Assembly (NCBI GenBank): GCA_035079385.1
Contig: JAVHKY010000004.1
Location: 12,059,001 to 12,123,000 of the forward strand
Direction of reading: 5' to 3'
Length of the DNA: 64,000 bases
Source: Aspidiotus rigidus
Taxonomy: Eukaryota; Arthropoda; Insecta; Hemiptera; Diaspididae
Shown here: positions 24,059-34,220 of the stretch, in pieces
Layout of the letters: every line of letters starts with the position of its first letter
How positions within the stretch are numbered: position 1 is the first letter of the stretch
Notes under the pieces: model-generated
What the model was told of the DNA's origin: nothing
Databases searched by the model: none
Seen by the model: the letters and a program-made list of their open reading frames with translations, nothing else
Made by a program: the position numbers and the translations under genes

Positions 24059-24264
24059 AACGGAAAAATTAATTCTCTATTGGAAATTTTTATAATTTCA
24101 TTTCCCATAAAGTTGTACAAAAGCGATCGGTGCCTCCCGAAAAACAAAAATTTTAATCGGAGCGATCATTACACAGCACATTGTGTGGTGATCATTTCTT
24201 CTTTTGAACACAAATACTAATTTAAAGAGACCATTTTCATCATTTACTTGCACGTTTCGCAAAA

Positions 24265-26560
24265 ATGTTCAAATCCGCTTATTTTAGGATTTTGAAGTTA
24301 GAGGTTCACGATTCTAATTTTAGAAAAATCCTCCGAGTCTTTGCTAATCAGAAAACTCAACTTGGCTCCCACTTCTCTTCTCTTTTAGCTGACGCCAATC
24401 ACGAAGATCACTTCTTCTTCTCAGAAACTCTCCCGCTCTTTTTTCATTCTGATGACCTCGCCCCTACTTACAACCTCAACGTCTAGAATCGATACGTTTT
24501 TGTATGAAATTACGGTCATCCATAATGACGAGGATCGCTTTCCACACTTCGAGAATGGCTGATTAGTCGAAAGCGCTCGTGTTTTCAATTATCGTGCGGT
24601 ATTTTTCATTTTCTTCTGTGTTACTCTTTCGAGTATCCTCATCACCTCAACGTCTCTTATCCTCACAAAAACCTGAAACACGCTGCCTCTGGTCCCGACA
24701 ACATTCCTCGACAATATCCCTCCACTTTTTTATTACCTTATCTCATTCTTCAACACACCTTCACCCGTAACCACCTGGAAATTGGCTCTCATCCTCCAAT
24801 ACTGAAATCTACTGAAAATCCTTCCCACCCCGCATCTTATCTACCTATTGCTCTCACTTCTGTCCTTGGTTGACTGTTCCAAAAAGTACTGAACAGAAGA
24901 CTATTCCGTTTAGCTTCCTTCTTCCTGTATGAATAGGACTTCCGCAAAGGCTGAGGCATCCTTGAAACCATCTCCAACTTGAAGCTCCGAATTGCCGAAT
25001 TAAGGAAACCCTCCTCTCAAACTCAAGACTCTGAAGAGTTTCTCCTTGTCTGGCATCACCACATCTCCTCCAACCAAATTATATGATATGGTAATTTAGC
25101 AAAACTCCTCAAATTATTTCTTCACAGCAGGTCTCTAACGATTAGAATTCAAGACCAATACTCTTCCACCAACCCATCCAAAACAGTGTCCCACAGGGAG
25201 AAGTGTGAAGTGGTCATATAAATGACCAAATAAATCAGTGTTTCTCAACCGGTGTGCCGGCGGCACATCACTGTGCCGCAAACCCGCCTTAGGTGTGCCG
25301 CAAAATTTTAATCAAAAACATAAATCAACATGACCTAAAAATAAAATGCCAATTTTTTTTATTTACTTGAAAAAGTAATCATAAGCACTATCTGACCGAT
25401 GTGTTCCAATTTTTGAATGATGTCAGTTCCAGTTACAATTACTTAAACTTAAGTCCAGACCTGCACTCAATATCAAATAAATCGAAAACTTTCTGCGACT
25501 TAGCCAAAAATACAGGTTATATTTCATGTTTTCTCATAAATTTCGGAATTAGCAGAGCCCAGAGGGTTTCCAGTAAATGCAAGAAACATCCAGACACGTT
25601 TGCGTATATTGGTAGCAAAATTTTCTTGGGTCCCGGCGGAAGATCAAAGCTGTTGTTTCCCGCAACCGCAGTATAGAGAAAGATGGGTGAGGTCTCATAT
25701 AGCCAACTTGTAGGCCACAAATTCTGAAATTAGGAGGAGGAAATCGGAAGAGACACAAACATTTCAAAACGCACAAAAATTTTTGATACAATTTGGAGTT
25801 CTGGAAATGCTGTGCCGCGGTAATATCGCCTTATGGAGAAATGTGCCGCGATTTAAGAAAGGTTGAGAAACACTGAAATAAATAATTTCATCAGCTTTCC
25901 TCTTACCAGACATTTCTTTGCGGGTGACTTCAATATATCCCTTCTAACCACCAACGAGCGGCAAGATTACTTGAATTAGCCTCAAATAAAATCTCCAAAA
26001 TGTTCCATCTGACAGTGGATTTCGACTGTCGGATAAGAAAACAGGCTGGGCAGTCTGAGTTGGGTTCCAAGTTTACGCCTCTTTCTTCTCTGCGTCCACA
26101 AAACTTCTCAATCACCATTTAATCCTTTTCAAAGTTCCTTAGTCTCCACCTTTGACTCAAAAACCTCCTAGACTTTAGAGCGAACTGTTTCAATTCTTTG
26201 AACGTTCTCGAATGGCTGTCACACCCGTTCACTAGTTGTAACCGCCAAGTCCTCCTCCAAATTTACAATAGTCTTCTCCGTTCCAAACAGATAATTACTC
26301 CGATTTATACACTGAGAGACAAGATTGGTAACTAGCATCGAACTTTTGGGACCGGTTCGCCAATGGTTTCCTAATAATTAGTTGCTGATAAGCTGGATTG
26401 AGACCTCCCAACTGCATAAGGGCCTTAGAATTTGGTCTACCTACAACCACCCTACCTGACGAGAAGAAGTCATCCTAACCCGTCTCAAATAGACCGACTC
26501 GTCTCACCCATTTCTTTCTCTTTGTACGCCTCTTGCACTTTCATTCCCAAACTAGAAATG
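24265..26560 (+). pseudogene. Degraded non-LTR retrotransposon ORF2, split by a hAT element
   Basis: Fragments in shifting frames follow LINE ORF2 order. SGPDNIPRQYPS and YLPIALTSVLG (RT fingers) lie near 24690-24870. A FRKG.GILETISNLKLRIAE block lies near 24930-24995. After the interrupting hAT element (25236-25875) come FAGDFNISLLTTNERQDYLN (palm, FAGD in place of YADD) near 25920-25980, then LNVLEWLSHPFTSCNRQVLL near 26200-26255. REEVILTRLK lies near 26460-26490. The order and motifs fit the I/Jockey-type group. The RNase H seen in the 54-kb element is not found here. Many stops are present; it is not functional. Confidence 0.7.
25236..25875. mobile_element. Non-autonomous hAT element with perfect 8-bp duplication
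   Basis: It begins CAGTGTTTCTCAACCGGTGTG and ends AGGTTGAGAAACACTG, a classic hAT-type terminus. Both flanks are AAATAAAT (25228-25235 and 25876-25883). GTGCCG repeats occur just inside each end, as in the well-known 'gtgccgc' hAT group. No intact transposase is encoded; the 91-codon frame inside (25401-25676) is not recognised. It interrupts the non-LTR remnant, so it is younger. Confidence 0.92.
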
Positions 26561-26708
26561 CTGCCGATCTATCCTCTCGTCCAGCTTTTGAAAACATAGC
26601 ACGGCTTCATCATTCTATCTCACCCTGCATCACAAATTCTCTCTCAAACAATCATGAGAAAATCACTGGTACGATGACCACAAGTGTAGTTCTGCATGGC
26701 TCGTTAAT

Positions 26709-26788
26709 TTTCAATCCCAAGTTGGTAGCAACAGAATGTTGGCTACACTGTCTCTTATGAAGGTAGCAGTCACTTTGGGATTGAAAAC
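26709..26788. repeat. Small inverted repeat
   Basis: TTTTCAATCCCAA on the left faces TTGGGATTGAAAA on the right, with a loop of about 45-50 bases containing two GGTAGCA copies. It could be a tiny mobile element or a hairpin; no duplication is clear. Confidence 0.5.
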
Positions 26789-27112
26789 CCGTCCTAAAAA
26801 CAAACAAAAAAATTTGAGAGGCCATATTGCAAACTTTGTAATGACGCAGCGGGGAACCCGCAAGCCTCCCCTCGCGGCCCAATGGAAAACAGCTCTTTTT
26901 ATTTTAGTTTGCTTTATCTTTAAAGGAGTAGACGGATTAAGTCTCTCAGGTGTACAACACTGATTGAAATTGTTTTGTGAAGTCTCGATGGAGGGAAAAA
27001 GTGAGGCTTACTGAAAGCGAGTTCGTCCTTTGAAAAATAAAGTTGCTACAAAGGGGGCTTTAGCCACGTTGGAGCGAATATTGATCGGCTTAGCAATCTG
27101 ATTATCTGTGCA

Positions 27113-27525
27113 CAGGGCCGGATTTAGGGGGAGTCCCAGGGACCCAGGCCTCCACATTTAGGAGGGCCTCCACATTTTTCCACTCATTTCAGAATTTCAT
27201 TGAATACACATAACTTGGGACCTTGCACAAATAAAATTATCTACTATTTTCTTTCCAATTTTAAAGTGGGCAAAAATTGATAAGAGAGGAGGGGCGTCAA
27301 AATTTTGATTTGGAGAAATGTTGAGGGGGCCTCCACATAACTTGGGTAGGGACGTTGCCCAAATGAAATTATCTACTTCCTTCTTTCAACTACTTTCTTT
27401 CCAATTTTAAAGTGGGCAAAAATTGATAAGAGAGGAGGGGCGTCAAAATCTTGATTTGGAGAAATGTTGAGGGGGCCTCCACGTAACTTGGGACCTCCTT
27501 ACTGAAAATCCCAAATCCGTCCCTG
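27113..27525. mobile_element. Non-autonomous hAT element with internal tandem duplication
   Basis: It begins CAGGGCCGGATTTAGGGGG and ends CCCAAATCCGTCCCTG, inverted copies of a widespread hAT terminus. The flanks are both TCTGTGCA (27105-27112 and 27526-27533), a perfect 8-bp duplication. Inside, a unit of roughly 135-150 bases is tandemly repeated twice (AATTTTAAAGTGGGCAAAAA, GAGGAGGGGCGTCAAAAT and GGGGGCCTCCAC in each). It is non-coding. Confidence 0.92.
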
Positions 27526-27689
27526 TCTGTGCATCTCAGTAAATATTTATCCTGTTTCAAGATAAGGATCAGTAAATGTCTCATGAAGGCCTCTCTGAAC
27601 TTGAACTAGCCCCAAAAAATTCCTATAATCTAATCTAGACCATATCCTATAATATCTAGCTTAAATAAATTCCTCTAACTTTAGTTGAT

Positions 27690-27960
27690 GACGTCATCCC
27701 CAAGTCCCGTTCTCAAGTTCTAACCTCATATATGCATAGCTTGATGGTTGAAAATATTTCACGTCTCTGGACACTTTCTCGAAAATTATGACGTCATCAG
27801 AGTCGGGCGCGCTCGTACTCAGTGAAATTTCCTGAGAATGCCTCCAATAACAAGTCCCCTTTACCTTATGTAGCTCAAAAGTCAACATTTTTCCAAGTCC
27901 GGTTGATGAAGTCATCACCTTGGACCCCCCGTAGACGCGAAAATTTTCTGAAAATACCCC
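27690..27960. repeat. AAGTCC modules with TGACGTCATC sites
   Basis: Three degenerate copies of the AAGTCC / TATGTAGCTC / AACATTTTTCCAAGTCC family occur with several GATGACGTCATC or TGACGTCATC sites. The CCCCCTAACAAAGAAAATAGCG end parallels CCCCCCAACAAAAGGGATAGCG in the 19.7-kb cluster, so both derive from one longer repeat. Confidence 0.6.
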
Positions 27961-30350
27961 CTAACAAAGAAAATAGCGGGTTCTCCGCTTAGAAAGAAAA
28001 AAAAAAAATTCAAAAAATTTGTAGAGTTTTTTCTCGAGCTAGTGTTTCATTAATGGTCACACGGAAGTTCAAAACTTTCAAAAATAATGACGTAGAAATT
28101 TTGTTACCTCTTGTCCATTCTTTGAGAAAAATCGACGAAGGATCGGAAAAGAATATTTTCAAAAATTCTCCGAGTGACTTTAAGGGCCGACAACAATCTA
28201 GTCGAGGACTGCAAAAGATGTTCTTTAAATTTTGTCGTGTTCGTTGCTTGCCTGACTGAGAAGTCGATTTGATAAACGAGCTATAATTAGCTATTAATTA
28301 GTTCTGATCTTTTGAATCCTTGAAATAGTAACTCCAAATGTTACCACCTTAGCTGAACTATTGTAAATTCTAAGATGGTCTTGTGTACTGCGCTCTAGTC
28401 TCGATTTTTACTCTGAATATTCCTCTACATGATGAGTTCGTTTTTCTATCTCAATATTCAGCATAGACTAACCATTATAAACTCATGCCGCCACGCACCA
28501 AATCGTTCGCGTTCGAAATCCGTACACAAGAAATATAGACCGCGAAACTGTTGGAGATATTTCGTCGGATTGAAATCGCCGAACGATGGAAACGTGACGT
28601 TTTATACTCGCATCAAGTCCACCATTAGGTCAGAATGACAGAATGGACCAAAATTAAAAATATATATATCGATATATTTGCCGAGCCCTATCGCGTGATG
28701 TTGTTTTCCGACGCAGGGAAATTAAGGTGGAAAAAAACTGCATTTCTTATGTCTATCTCTCTTTTCTCTCGCATTCTTTCGGATAGAAAAAGAATCGTTT
28801 TTCTTCAGCCAATTTTACGGGCATGTACATAGACGTTCTACCGAAGGTTCCACTTTAATCAACCGAAACTCTCCATTTTTCGGCATTCCCATTTTTTCGT
28901 TTTTCTCCGCTTTCCGGATGAATGGCGAACGCCTATCCGCGTTCGACGCGTTTAAATCGTGCTCGTCCTGCGTGCGCGTTTTTCTTCGTTCCGTATACCA
29001 AATCTTTCTGATTGATTCTCCACATCTCGGCTGGTTTTCTTTCTTCTTCGCAGTCGTCGTCTTCTTTCTTTTTCAGCACTCGTTTTCCCCGCGACTTTGA
29101 CTAATAGCTTCTCTCTCTCCACGGGAAGAGAGACGTAGTGGAGAAAGAAAAATAATAATCATAAAATAAAGAACTTGGTACGAAAAGACAATACGGAATG
29201 GAGGCAAAAAAAAAAAAAAAAAAGAACCGTTTCCTTTCAGTTTCTTTCCACGGAGTTTAAAATTAAGTGAAATAAGGTATAGGCGAATCGCGACGGCAGG
29301 TAGCGTATCGTATAAACTAACTTAAATTTTAAAGAACTGGAGAGTCGATTACCACGGTTATACCGTAACTATGCTTCACAATTAACCGATTCGTTTTTCG
29401 GGTATTTCCTCTACTTTTTTTTTTCTACTTCTTTCTCCGTCCATTATTTCAACTTCTGTCTCGATCGCGTTCGTTCGCCGTCTCTCTTTCAGTTTATGTA
29501 GAGTTCTCTCCCTCCCCGTCGATAAAAATACGAGTAAGATCGGCCGGAAATTGTGGAAAAATGCCCGCAACTACGCTCGAATAACGATAAATGACAACGA
29601 ACTTACACTGGAACAGAGAACTCATTGTATTTACGTTTATCCGTAATACAAACGTACGTCGAATACATTCGCAGTCTGTGGGAAAGCCTTGGAGAATATC
29701 TCGATCTTTTCGTCCCACAAGCGTACACAAGTCGTTTCCAAAAAGAAGAGAGCTCGAGCGAATCGGACGATGGTTCCTATTTCGATCTCTCAATTCAACC
29801 TAGTGTTTTGAATTGGAAAGTCCTCGGCCTACGAGTTTGACGACCACTCAGGTATAATGTTGGCTTAGCTTCATTGGTGAACGCTTGCCTCTCGATACAT
29901 TCCGTCAACTTTGATTCGAAATTAACGTACATCAAATAAGAGAACGATGACACTAATTGACGTCATCAGTCTTCAACTGTTTCACGCTGTTTCGACCACA
30001 CTCAAAGACGCGAGTCTACAAGAAATCCCCTCAGACGTAAATACATTTGCGCAGGATGTTGAAGCGGAATAGACCTTTATCCTGTGACGTCATTCAGCAA
30101 ATTACGTTAGCAAAAACTCGGTTGATTGGACCAAACATACTAGTGATTCTCGTAACAAAAACACAGGGAGCTGAGATCGTTGTGTTATAAATTGAGAATT
30201 AGAAATTTCTTGGGGATTGAAGTAGTCGACTCTTAATATAGAACGTTCTTAGGATTTGCATAGAAAAACTTTTGATAGCTGTGATACTTCTTATTTTCAA
30301 TCAGCAGCCTAATAATCTTTGCTCCCTCGTCTTTGTTATGGGAGTCAATA
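27961..30350. other. No recognisable gene; repeat-free stretch
   Basis: No gene is supported. From about 28400 to 30000 the sequence lacks repeat modules and is CG-containing, with pyrimidine-rich tracts at 29000-29090 and 29400-29460. An A-run lies near 29205-29223. Opposite-strand frames at 29494-29793 and 29625-29840 overlap and match nothing I know. It is a candidate for conserved regulatory DNA. Confidence 0.35.
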
Positions 30351-30465
30351 GTCAGTTTGGTCCAATATTGGTGAACTCTACAAGAAAATCACCAGGCTGA
30401 ATGGTCTACTGTATGATCAATATTTCCATCTGTCCAGATTACGCCACCCGCAAGAAGTCAAAGAA

Positions 30466-31800
30466 ATGATGTTCGAAAAAGGAGGAAAGGGGAAGAAAGG
30501 AGAAGACTATGTGGAAAAACGAGTGGAAGCCCAAACAAAACAGATCAAGACGAAGCTTGCCGAACTGAACCGGAAGAAAGCAGAAAGAAAGGAAGAGACA
30601 GCGAGAGTTGAGCACAAATTTGCTCCCAGAACCGAGAACCTATCAAGCGTCACCTTCACAGAAGAAGAAAGAAGACTGCTGGACAAAGGCATCAAGTATG
30701 TGCAGCCAGAGAGGCTGAACCAGTGTAGGCTTGAAAGCACGGCCATTAGCTGCGAACAAGTAATCCAAACCATGGAACAGGACGTGAGACCAGAAGCCCG
30801 GACTAAAATTGGGAAAGTGCCGTTGGACATCAAAGAGGATATGTGCCGAACCTATGACAGAACGCAAGTAATGCAGAGGAAGGTCACAAATCTACAAAAG
30901 AAGATCCGACAGAACAACCTAATTTTGACAAAGGCGGAAAAAGGGAACACGGTAGTGGTAATGGAGAAGGAGGACTACACCCAAAAAGTGGAGTCGTACA
31001 TCGCAGTTAATGGATACCAAGAGCTGGCAAGGGATCCAACACGGAAATACCAAGATGACCTGAAAGCCGTGTTGAAACGGAACAATGTACCCGGCAATGG
31101 AAGGACGCTTGAGATGAACCCGGTTGCACCAAAACTCAAGGGGCTTGTAAAACTCCACAAAGCGAACCGTCCGATGAGACCCCTGGTCAACAGCATTCAA
31201 TCACCATGCTACAAGATAGCAAAGATTGTAGCCAAATTCCTGAAAGAAAACTACCAGTTTGCACCCAGACGAAGTATCAGAAACAACGGAGAGCTGATCG
31301 AGCAACTGGACAAGTTGGAAATCAGGAGTAACGACAAGCTGATATCTTTTGATGTGACTAATATGTTTGGTACCATACCGAAGGAGGAACTTCTCACTCT
31401 GCTCAAAAACAACAGATACCATGGGAACCCCGATGGGTCGAAGTACGCCAACATAGTGGAGGAGATCTTGAGCCAGAATTACTGCCGCTTCAATAACAGG
31501 TTCTACAGTCAGGAAAGGGGACTTGCGATGGGATCACCGCTGTCACCAATACTGGCAGAGATATTTATGAATGATATGGAAAACAAGATATTGAAGGGCA
31601 GCAAGTTGAGAAACTCGATGAAACACTGGGCCAGATATGTAGATGATATCATAATTGTGTGGTCAGGCACTGATAGACAGGTGGATGTATTCCTTTCAGA
31701 AATGAACGCGATGAATGAGAGCATCAAATTCACAGTGGAAAAAGGCAATGGACCATCAACTATTTGGACCTTACACTCACAATGGAGAACAATAGGATAG
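30466..31800 (+). CDS. PLE reverse transcriptase (first frame)
   Basis: The 444-residue frame has a lysine/glutamate-rich, probably coiled-coil start (1-75) and then the PLE RT domain. LTKAEKGNTVVVMEKEDY lies at about 152-170, KGLVKLHKANRPMRPLVN at about 225-242, SFDVTNMFGTIP at about 293-304, GLAMGSPLSPILAEIFMN at about 352-369 and the catalytic RYVDDIIIVW at about 390-400. In PLEs the RT primes on cleaved or exposed chromosomal ends. The frame runs off into 15 or so unrelated residues after GNGPS because of a one-base shift; the true continuation (INYLDLTL-type) is in the next frame. ATG at 30466 is the first in-frame methionine, but LSRLRHPQEVKEM upstream is open too. Confidence 0.85.
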   Translation: MMFEKGGKGKKGEDYVEKRVEAQTKQIKTKLAELNRKKAERKEETARVEHKFAPRTENLSSVTFTEEERRLLDKGIKYVQPERLNQCRLESTAISCEQVIQTMEQDVRPEARTKIGKVPLDIKEDMCRTYDRTQVMQRKVTNLQKKIRQNNLILTKAEKGNTVVVMEKEDYTQKVESYIAVNGYQELARDPTRKYQDDLKAVLKRNNVPGNGRTLEMNPVAPKLKGLVKLHKANRPMRPLVNSIQSPCYKIAKIVAKFLKENYQFAPRRSIRNNGELIEQLDKLEIRSNDKLISFDVTNMFGTIPKEELLTLLKNNRYHGNPDGSKYANIVEEILSQNYCRFNNRFYSQERGLAMGSPLSPILAEIFMNDMENKILKGSKLRNSMKHWARYVDDIIIVWSGTDRQVDVFLSEMNAMNESIKFTVEKGNGPSTIWTLHSQWRTIG

Positions 31801-32564
31801 AACACAAAATCTACAGGAAGCCGACGCATACTGACACTATCATCCCAAATGACTCCTACCACCACCCCAGGCACAAGTTAGCGGCAATTCAGAACTACTG
31901 CTATCGGGCAATTTCTATCCCCAAGAACAATGAAGAGAAGAGGAAAGAGATCGAGATAGTAAAGCAGATCGCAGAAGGCAATGGCTACCGCAGATGTGTG
32001 GTGGAGGGAGTCTTTGGGAAAATGGAAACAAAGAAAGGAACCCATGATGGCATAGTGAGAAAGTACTCCGGGTCGATACCATATATAGGAAAGTACACAA
32101 ACAAGGTGATAAAGTCGTTCAATGGCTACGATGTGAATGTGGGTATCCAGAATAACCAACCCATGGTGAAGAGAATCAGCAATGACCAGACGGAACAAAA
32201 GGACAAGGAAAGCTTGAGCGGAGTGTACAAGCTCAGTTGTGAACAGTGCGAGGGGATCTATATCGGTGAGACTGGGAGAAAGTTTGAGATCAGGAGAAAG
32301 GAGCACAAAACATCGAGGGAGACAGAAGATGGCAAGCCACTGTTTGGGAAACACTGTAACGAGGAAAACCACGATGGAGAGGAAATATTTGAAGTCATAC
32401 ACGTAGAGAATCGCACAAAGAGAAGAAAACTCTGGGAACAAATGGAGATTGCAAAAGCCAAGAGGAAGAAAGCCTGCCTCTTGAACAATGTAATCACATT
32501 TGACAGCGAAAAATTATTCTGCCTGGTGATTGAAGGAGAGAAGAAGAACGGAACCAACCAATGA
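31764..32564 (+). CDS. PLE RT thumb and GIY-YIG endonuclease (second frame)
   Basis: This frame continues the previous protein. LDLTLTMENNRIEHKIYRKP (RT thumb) lies at the start, then a basic connector (about 25-130). The GIY-YIG domain begins near residue 150: GVYKLSC..C..IYIGETGR, with the conserved arginine/histidine block FEIRRKEHK about ten residues on, and the late GKHCNEENH and ENRTKRRKLWEQMEIAKAK blocks. Cys-x2-Cys between the GVY and YIG halves is typical of PLE nucleases. The nuclease nicks the target for priming. The frame has no stops, so the copy is young apart from the single frameshift that separates it from the RT. Confidence 0.85.
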   Translation: MDLTLTMENNRIEHKIYRKPTHTDTIIPNDSYHHPRHKLAAIQNYCYRAISIPKNNEEKRKEIEIVKQIAEGNGYRRCVVEGVFGKMETKKGTHDGIVRKYSGSIPYIGKYTNKVIKSFNGYDVNVGIQNNQPMVKRISNDQTEQKDKESLSGVYKLSCEQCEGIYIGETGRKFEIRRKEHKTSRETEDGKPLFGKHCNEENHDGEEIFEVIHVENRTKRRKLWEQMEIAKAKRKKACLLNNVITFDSEKLFCLVIEGEKKNGTNQ

Positions 32565-32777
32565 GACGGCAGGAATCCAGGTAGCCAATAGAAACGCAGC
32601 ATTTAGAACAATAGGTTGAACCAATCACAAAGCTATGTTTTAGCCAATAAAAACACAATGTCATATTATTGTAAGAATAAGTTTCTAAGAAGTGAACCAA
32701 TCACAACACAGCATTGTTATAGCCAATAAGATCACAGTGTTATACTACAAAAACTCATGGTTAAGGCCTTGTTCTCC

Positions 32778-32834
32778 AGTTGCGACACAACTGATGATGG
32801 GATAACACCCGAAAGTACTCTTGTATAAGCAACT
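32778..32834 (+). ncRNA. Hammerhead-ribozyme-like motif in the PLE tail
   Basis: CTGATGA (32791-32797) is followed by helix II GGG-loop-CCC, then GAAA (32811-32814). After a very short helix III (GTAC) comes the putative cleavage position after CTC at 32820. Helix I pairs ACAA (32787-32790) with TTGT (32821-32824), and further out AGTTGC (32779-32784) with GCAACT (32829-32834). An extra T sits between the core and helix II. Minimal hammerheads with tiny helix III are known from PLEs; cleavage by this copy is inferred, not shown. Confidence 0.7.
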
Positions 32835-32924
32835 AACAAAGTAGATTTGTACAATTGAAAAACCTTTTTCAATATTAGTGCTCTACTTACACCTCACTCA
32901 CTCATTATGAGTTCCGATAACAAA

Positions 32925-34180
32925 CAAAAGTTGCTCCTCGTTAAATTTCCTACCAAATAACGTATTCAATTTTCAACCTATACCAATTAGTGCTTTTGCA
33001 GAGGGCGTTCAAAACAGTCCCAAAATCAGTTTTTCCATATATCTCACAAAATCGAAATTTTATTGAAAAATGTTTCAAATAAAAATTGTTCCTCGTTGAA
33101 TTTCCTGCTTTTAGGCTAGTCTGCAAAAAAGGGCTTTCGATGTTAAAAATGTGAGGACGTGCTGCTGGTGGAGTATTAGAGGTAGTCGACGAAATTGCCG
33201 ACGACTTGCAGGATGCGCGTATTAAGTCAGGACTAGGAAGCTGAACATGAGTCTAGCACTCATGACGACTCCTCAGTAATCACAGGCGAAGAGTATGATG
33301 AGAGCGAATAATATCGAGTCCCTCCTTCCCAACATAAGACAACTGTAAGTCGGCAGCCTAACGTACACTGCTCCCATTAGAAAGCGTAGAAAACTGGTAG
33401 GCAGGGTATGAGACGGATGGAGGAGCTCAAGTCATGTGCGAGAAACGACCTCCCTCCTCGGCCTATCTTATAAAATTATTATGTGTATATTAAATTACAT
33501 ATAAAATATACTAGCCTAATGGAGTAAGATTCAGTTAAGGAACCTACAGGAAAGATGTACCTAACACACATTTTTCATAGACTAATTACCCCATTCTGAA
33601 AGCTGAATAGCTATTGGAAATTCGACGAGGAACAACTTTTATTTGAAACATTTTTTCATAAAATTTCAATTTTGTGAGATAATGGAAAAACTGATTTTGG
33701 TCCTCTTTTGAACGGCCCTTGTAGACTTTGCCGGGGCCCCAATGGACCTAGGCTGAACATTGAATACGTTATTTGGTAGGAAATTTAACGAGGAACAACT
33801 TTTGTTTGAATCATTTGTTCATAAAATTTCAATTAGACAAGATATTGTAAGCAAAAGACTAAATATTGGGGGGTTGAAACCTCTATAAAAAAAGAACCTC
33901 CTGAAGGCTGAATAGCTCATTTTATAGCAAATATAACGAGGAACAACTTTTGATAAAAACATTTTTTCATAAAATTTCAATTTTGTGAGATATATGGAAA
34001 AACTAATTTCGGGACTCTGCTGAACGGCCTTTGCAAAGGCACCAATTGGTATAGGCTGAAATATTTATACGTTATCTGGTAGGAAATTTAACGAGGAACA
34101 ACTTTTGTTCGAAACATTTTTAAATAAGATTTCAATTTCGTGCGATATAGGCAGGAAACTAATTTTTGGGGGTTCGAACC
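32925..34180. mobile_element. Foldback element 2 with tandemly repeated arm units
   Basis: The left arm (32925-33115) is the inverse of 33615-33815. On the right side the unit recurs about four times in direct orientation (about 33615, 33783, 33925, 34080), each with ACGAGGAACAACTTTT, AAAATTTCAATTT and a GGAAAAACT-type or AAACTAATTT end. Spacing alternates, with GGTATAGGCTGAA and a GGGTTGAAACC-type segment in different intervals. The centre (33118-33610) is unique and non-coding. The left side ends at the PLE junction near 32890. Confidence 0.75.
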
Positions 34181-34220
34181 CCCATAAAAAAGGAAGCTCC
34201 GGAGGGAAAACGCGGGATTT

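Larger units (their letters stand above)
23070..24062. mobile_element. Mutator-like element with inverted terminal CCTGA arrays
   Basis: The ends are inverted arrays of a 5-base core: CCTGA on the left (23070-23229) and TCAGG on the right (23877-24058), spaced about 15 bases centre to centre with mostly unrelated filler. The outermost ends also match (CATTTACCTGA). Flanks GAAAAATTGATTC (23057-23069) and GAAAAATTAATTC (24063-24075) agree at 12 of 13 positions, a likely target duplication a little longer than the 8-11 bases usual for Mutator-like elements. A transposase remnant on the minus strand fills the middle. Confidence 0.75.
30350..32885 (+). mobile_element. Penelope-like retroelement, nearly intact
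   Basis: This is the best-preserved PLE here: reverse transcriptase, connector and GIY-YIG nuclease in two overlapping frames separated by a single frameshift near 31760-31775, then a 3' tail with a hammerhead-like motif. Open reading extends upstream of the first ATG to about 30352, so the copy may be 5' truncated or use an upstream start. The protein differs strongly from the 37.4-kb lineage (GLVKLHKANRPMRPLVN versus YGLPKVHKKGVPMRPVVS). It has joined the left arm of the foldback element at 32925, which looks truncated there. Confidence 0.88.

Noticed and set aside
30507..30867. Minus-strand frames opposite the PLE (also 31509-31874, 31878-32441 and 32258-32602)
   Set aside because: They are antisense shadows of the PLE coding frames, without family similarity.
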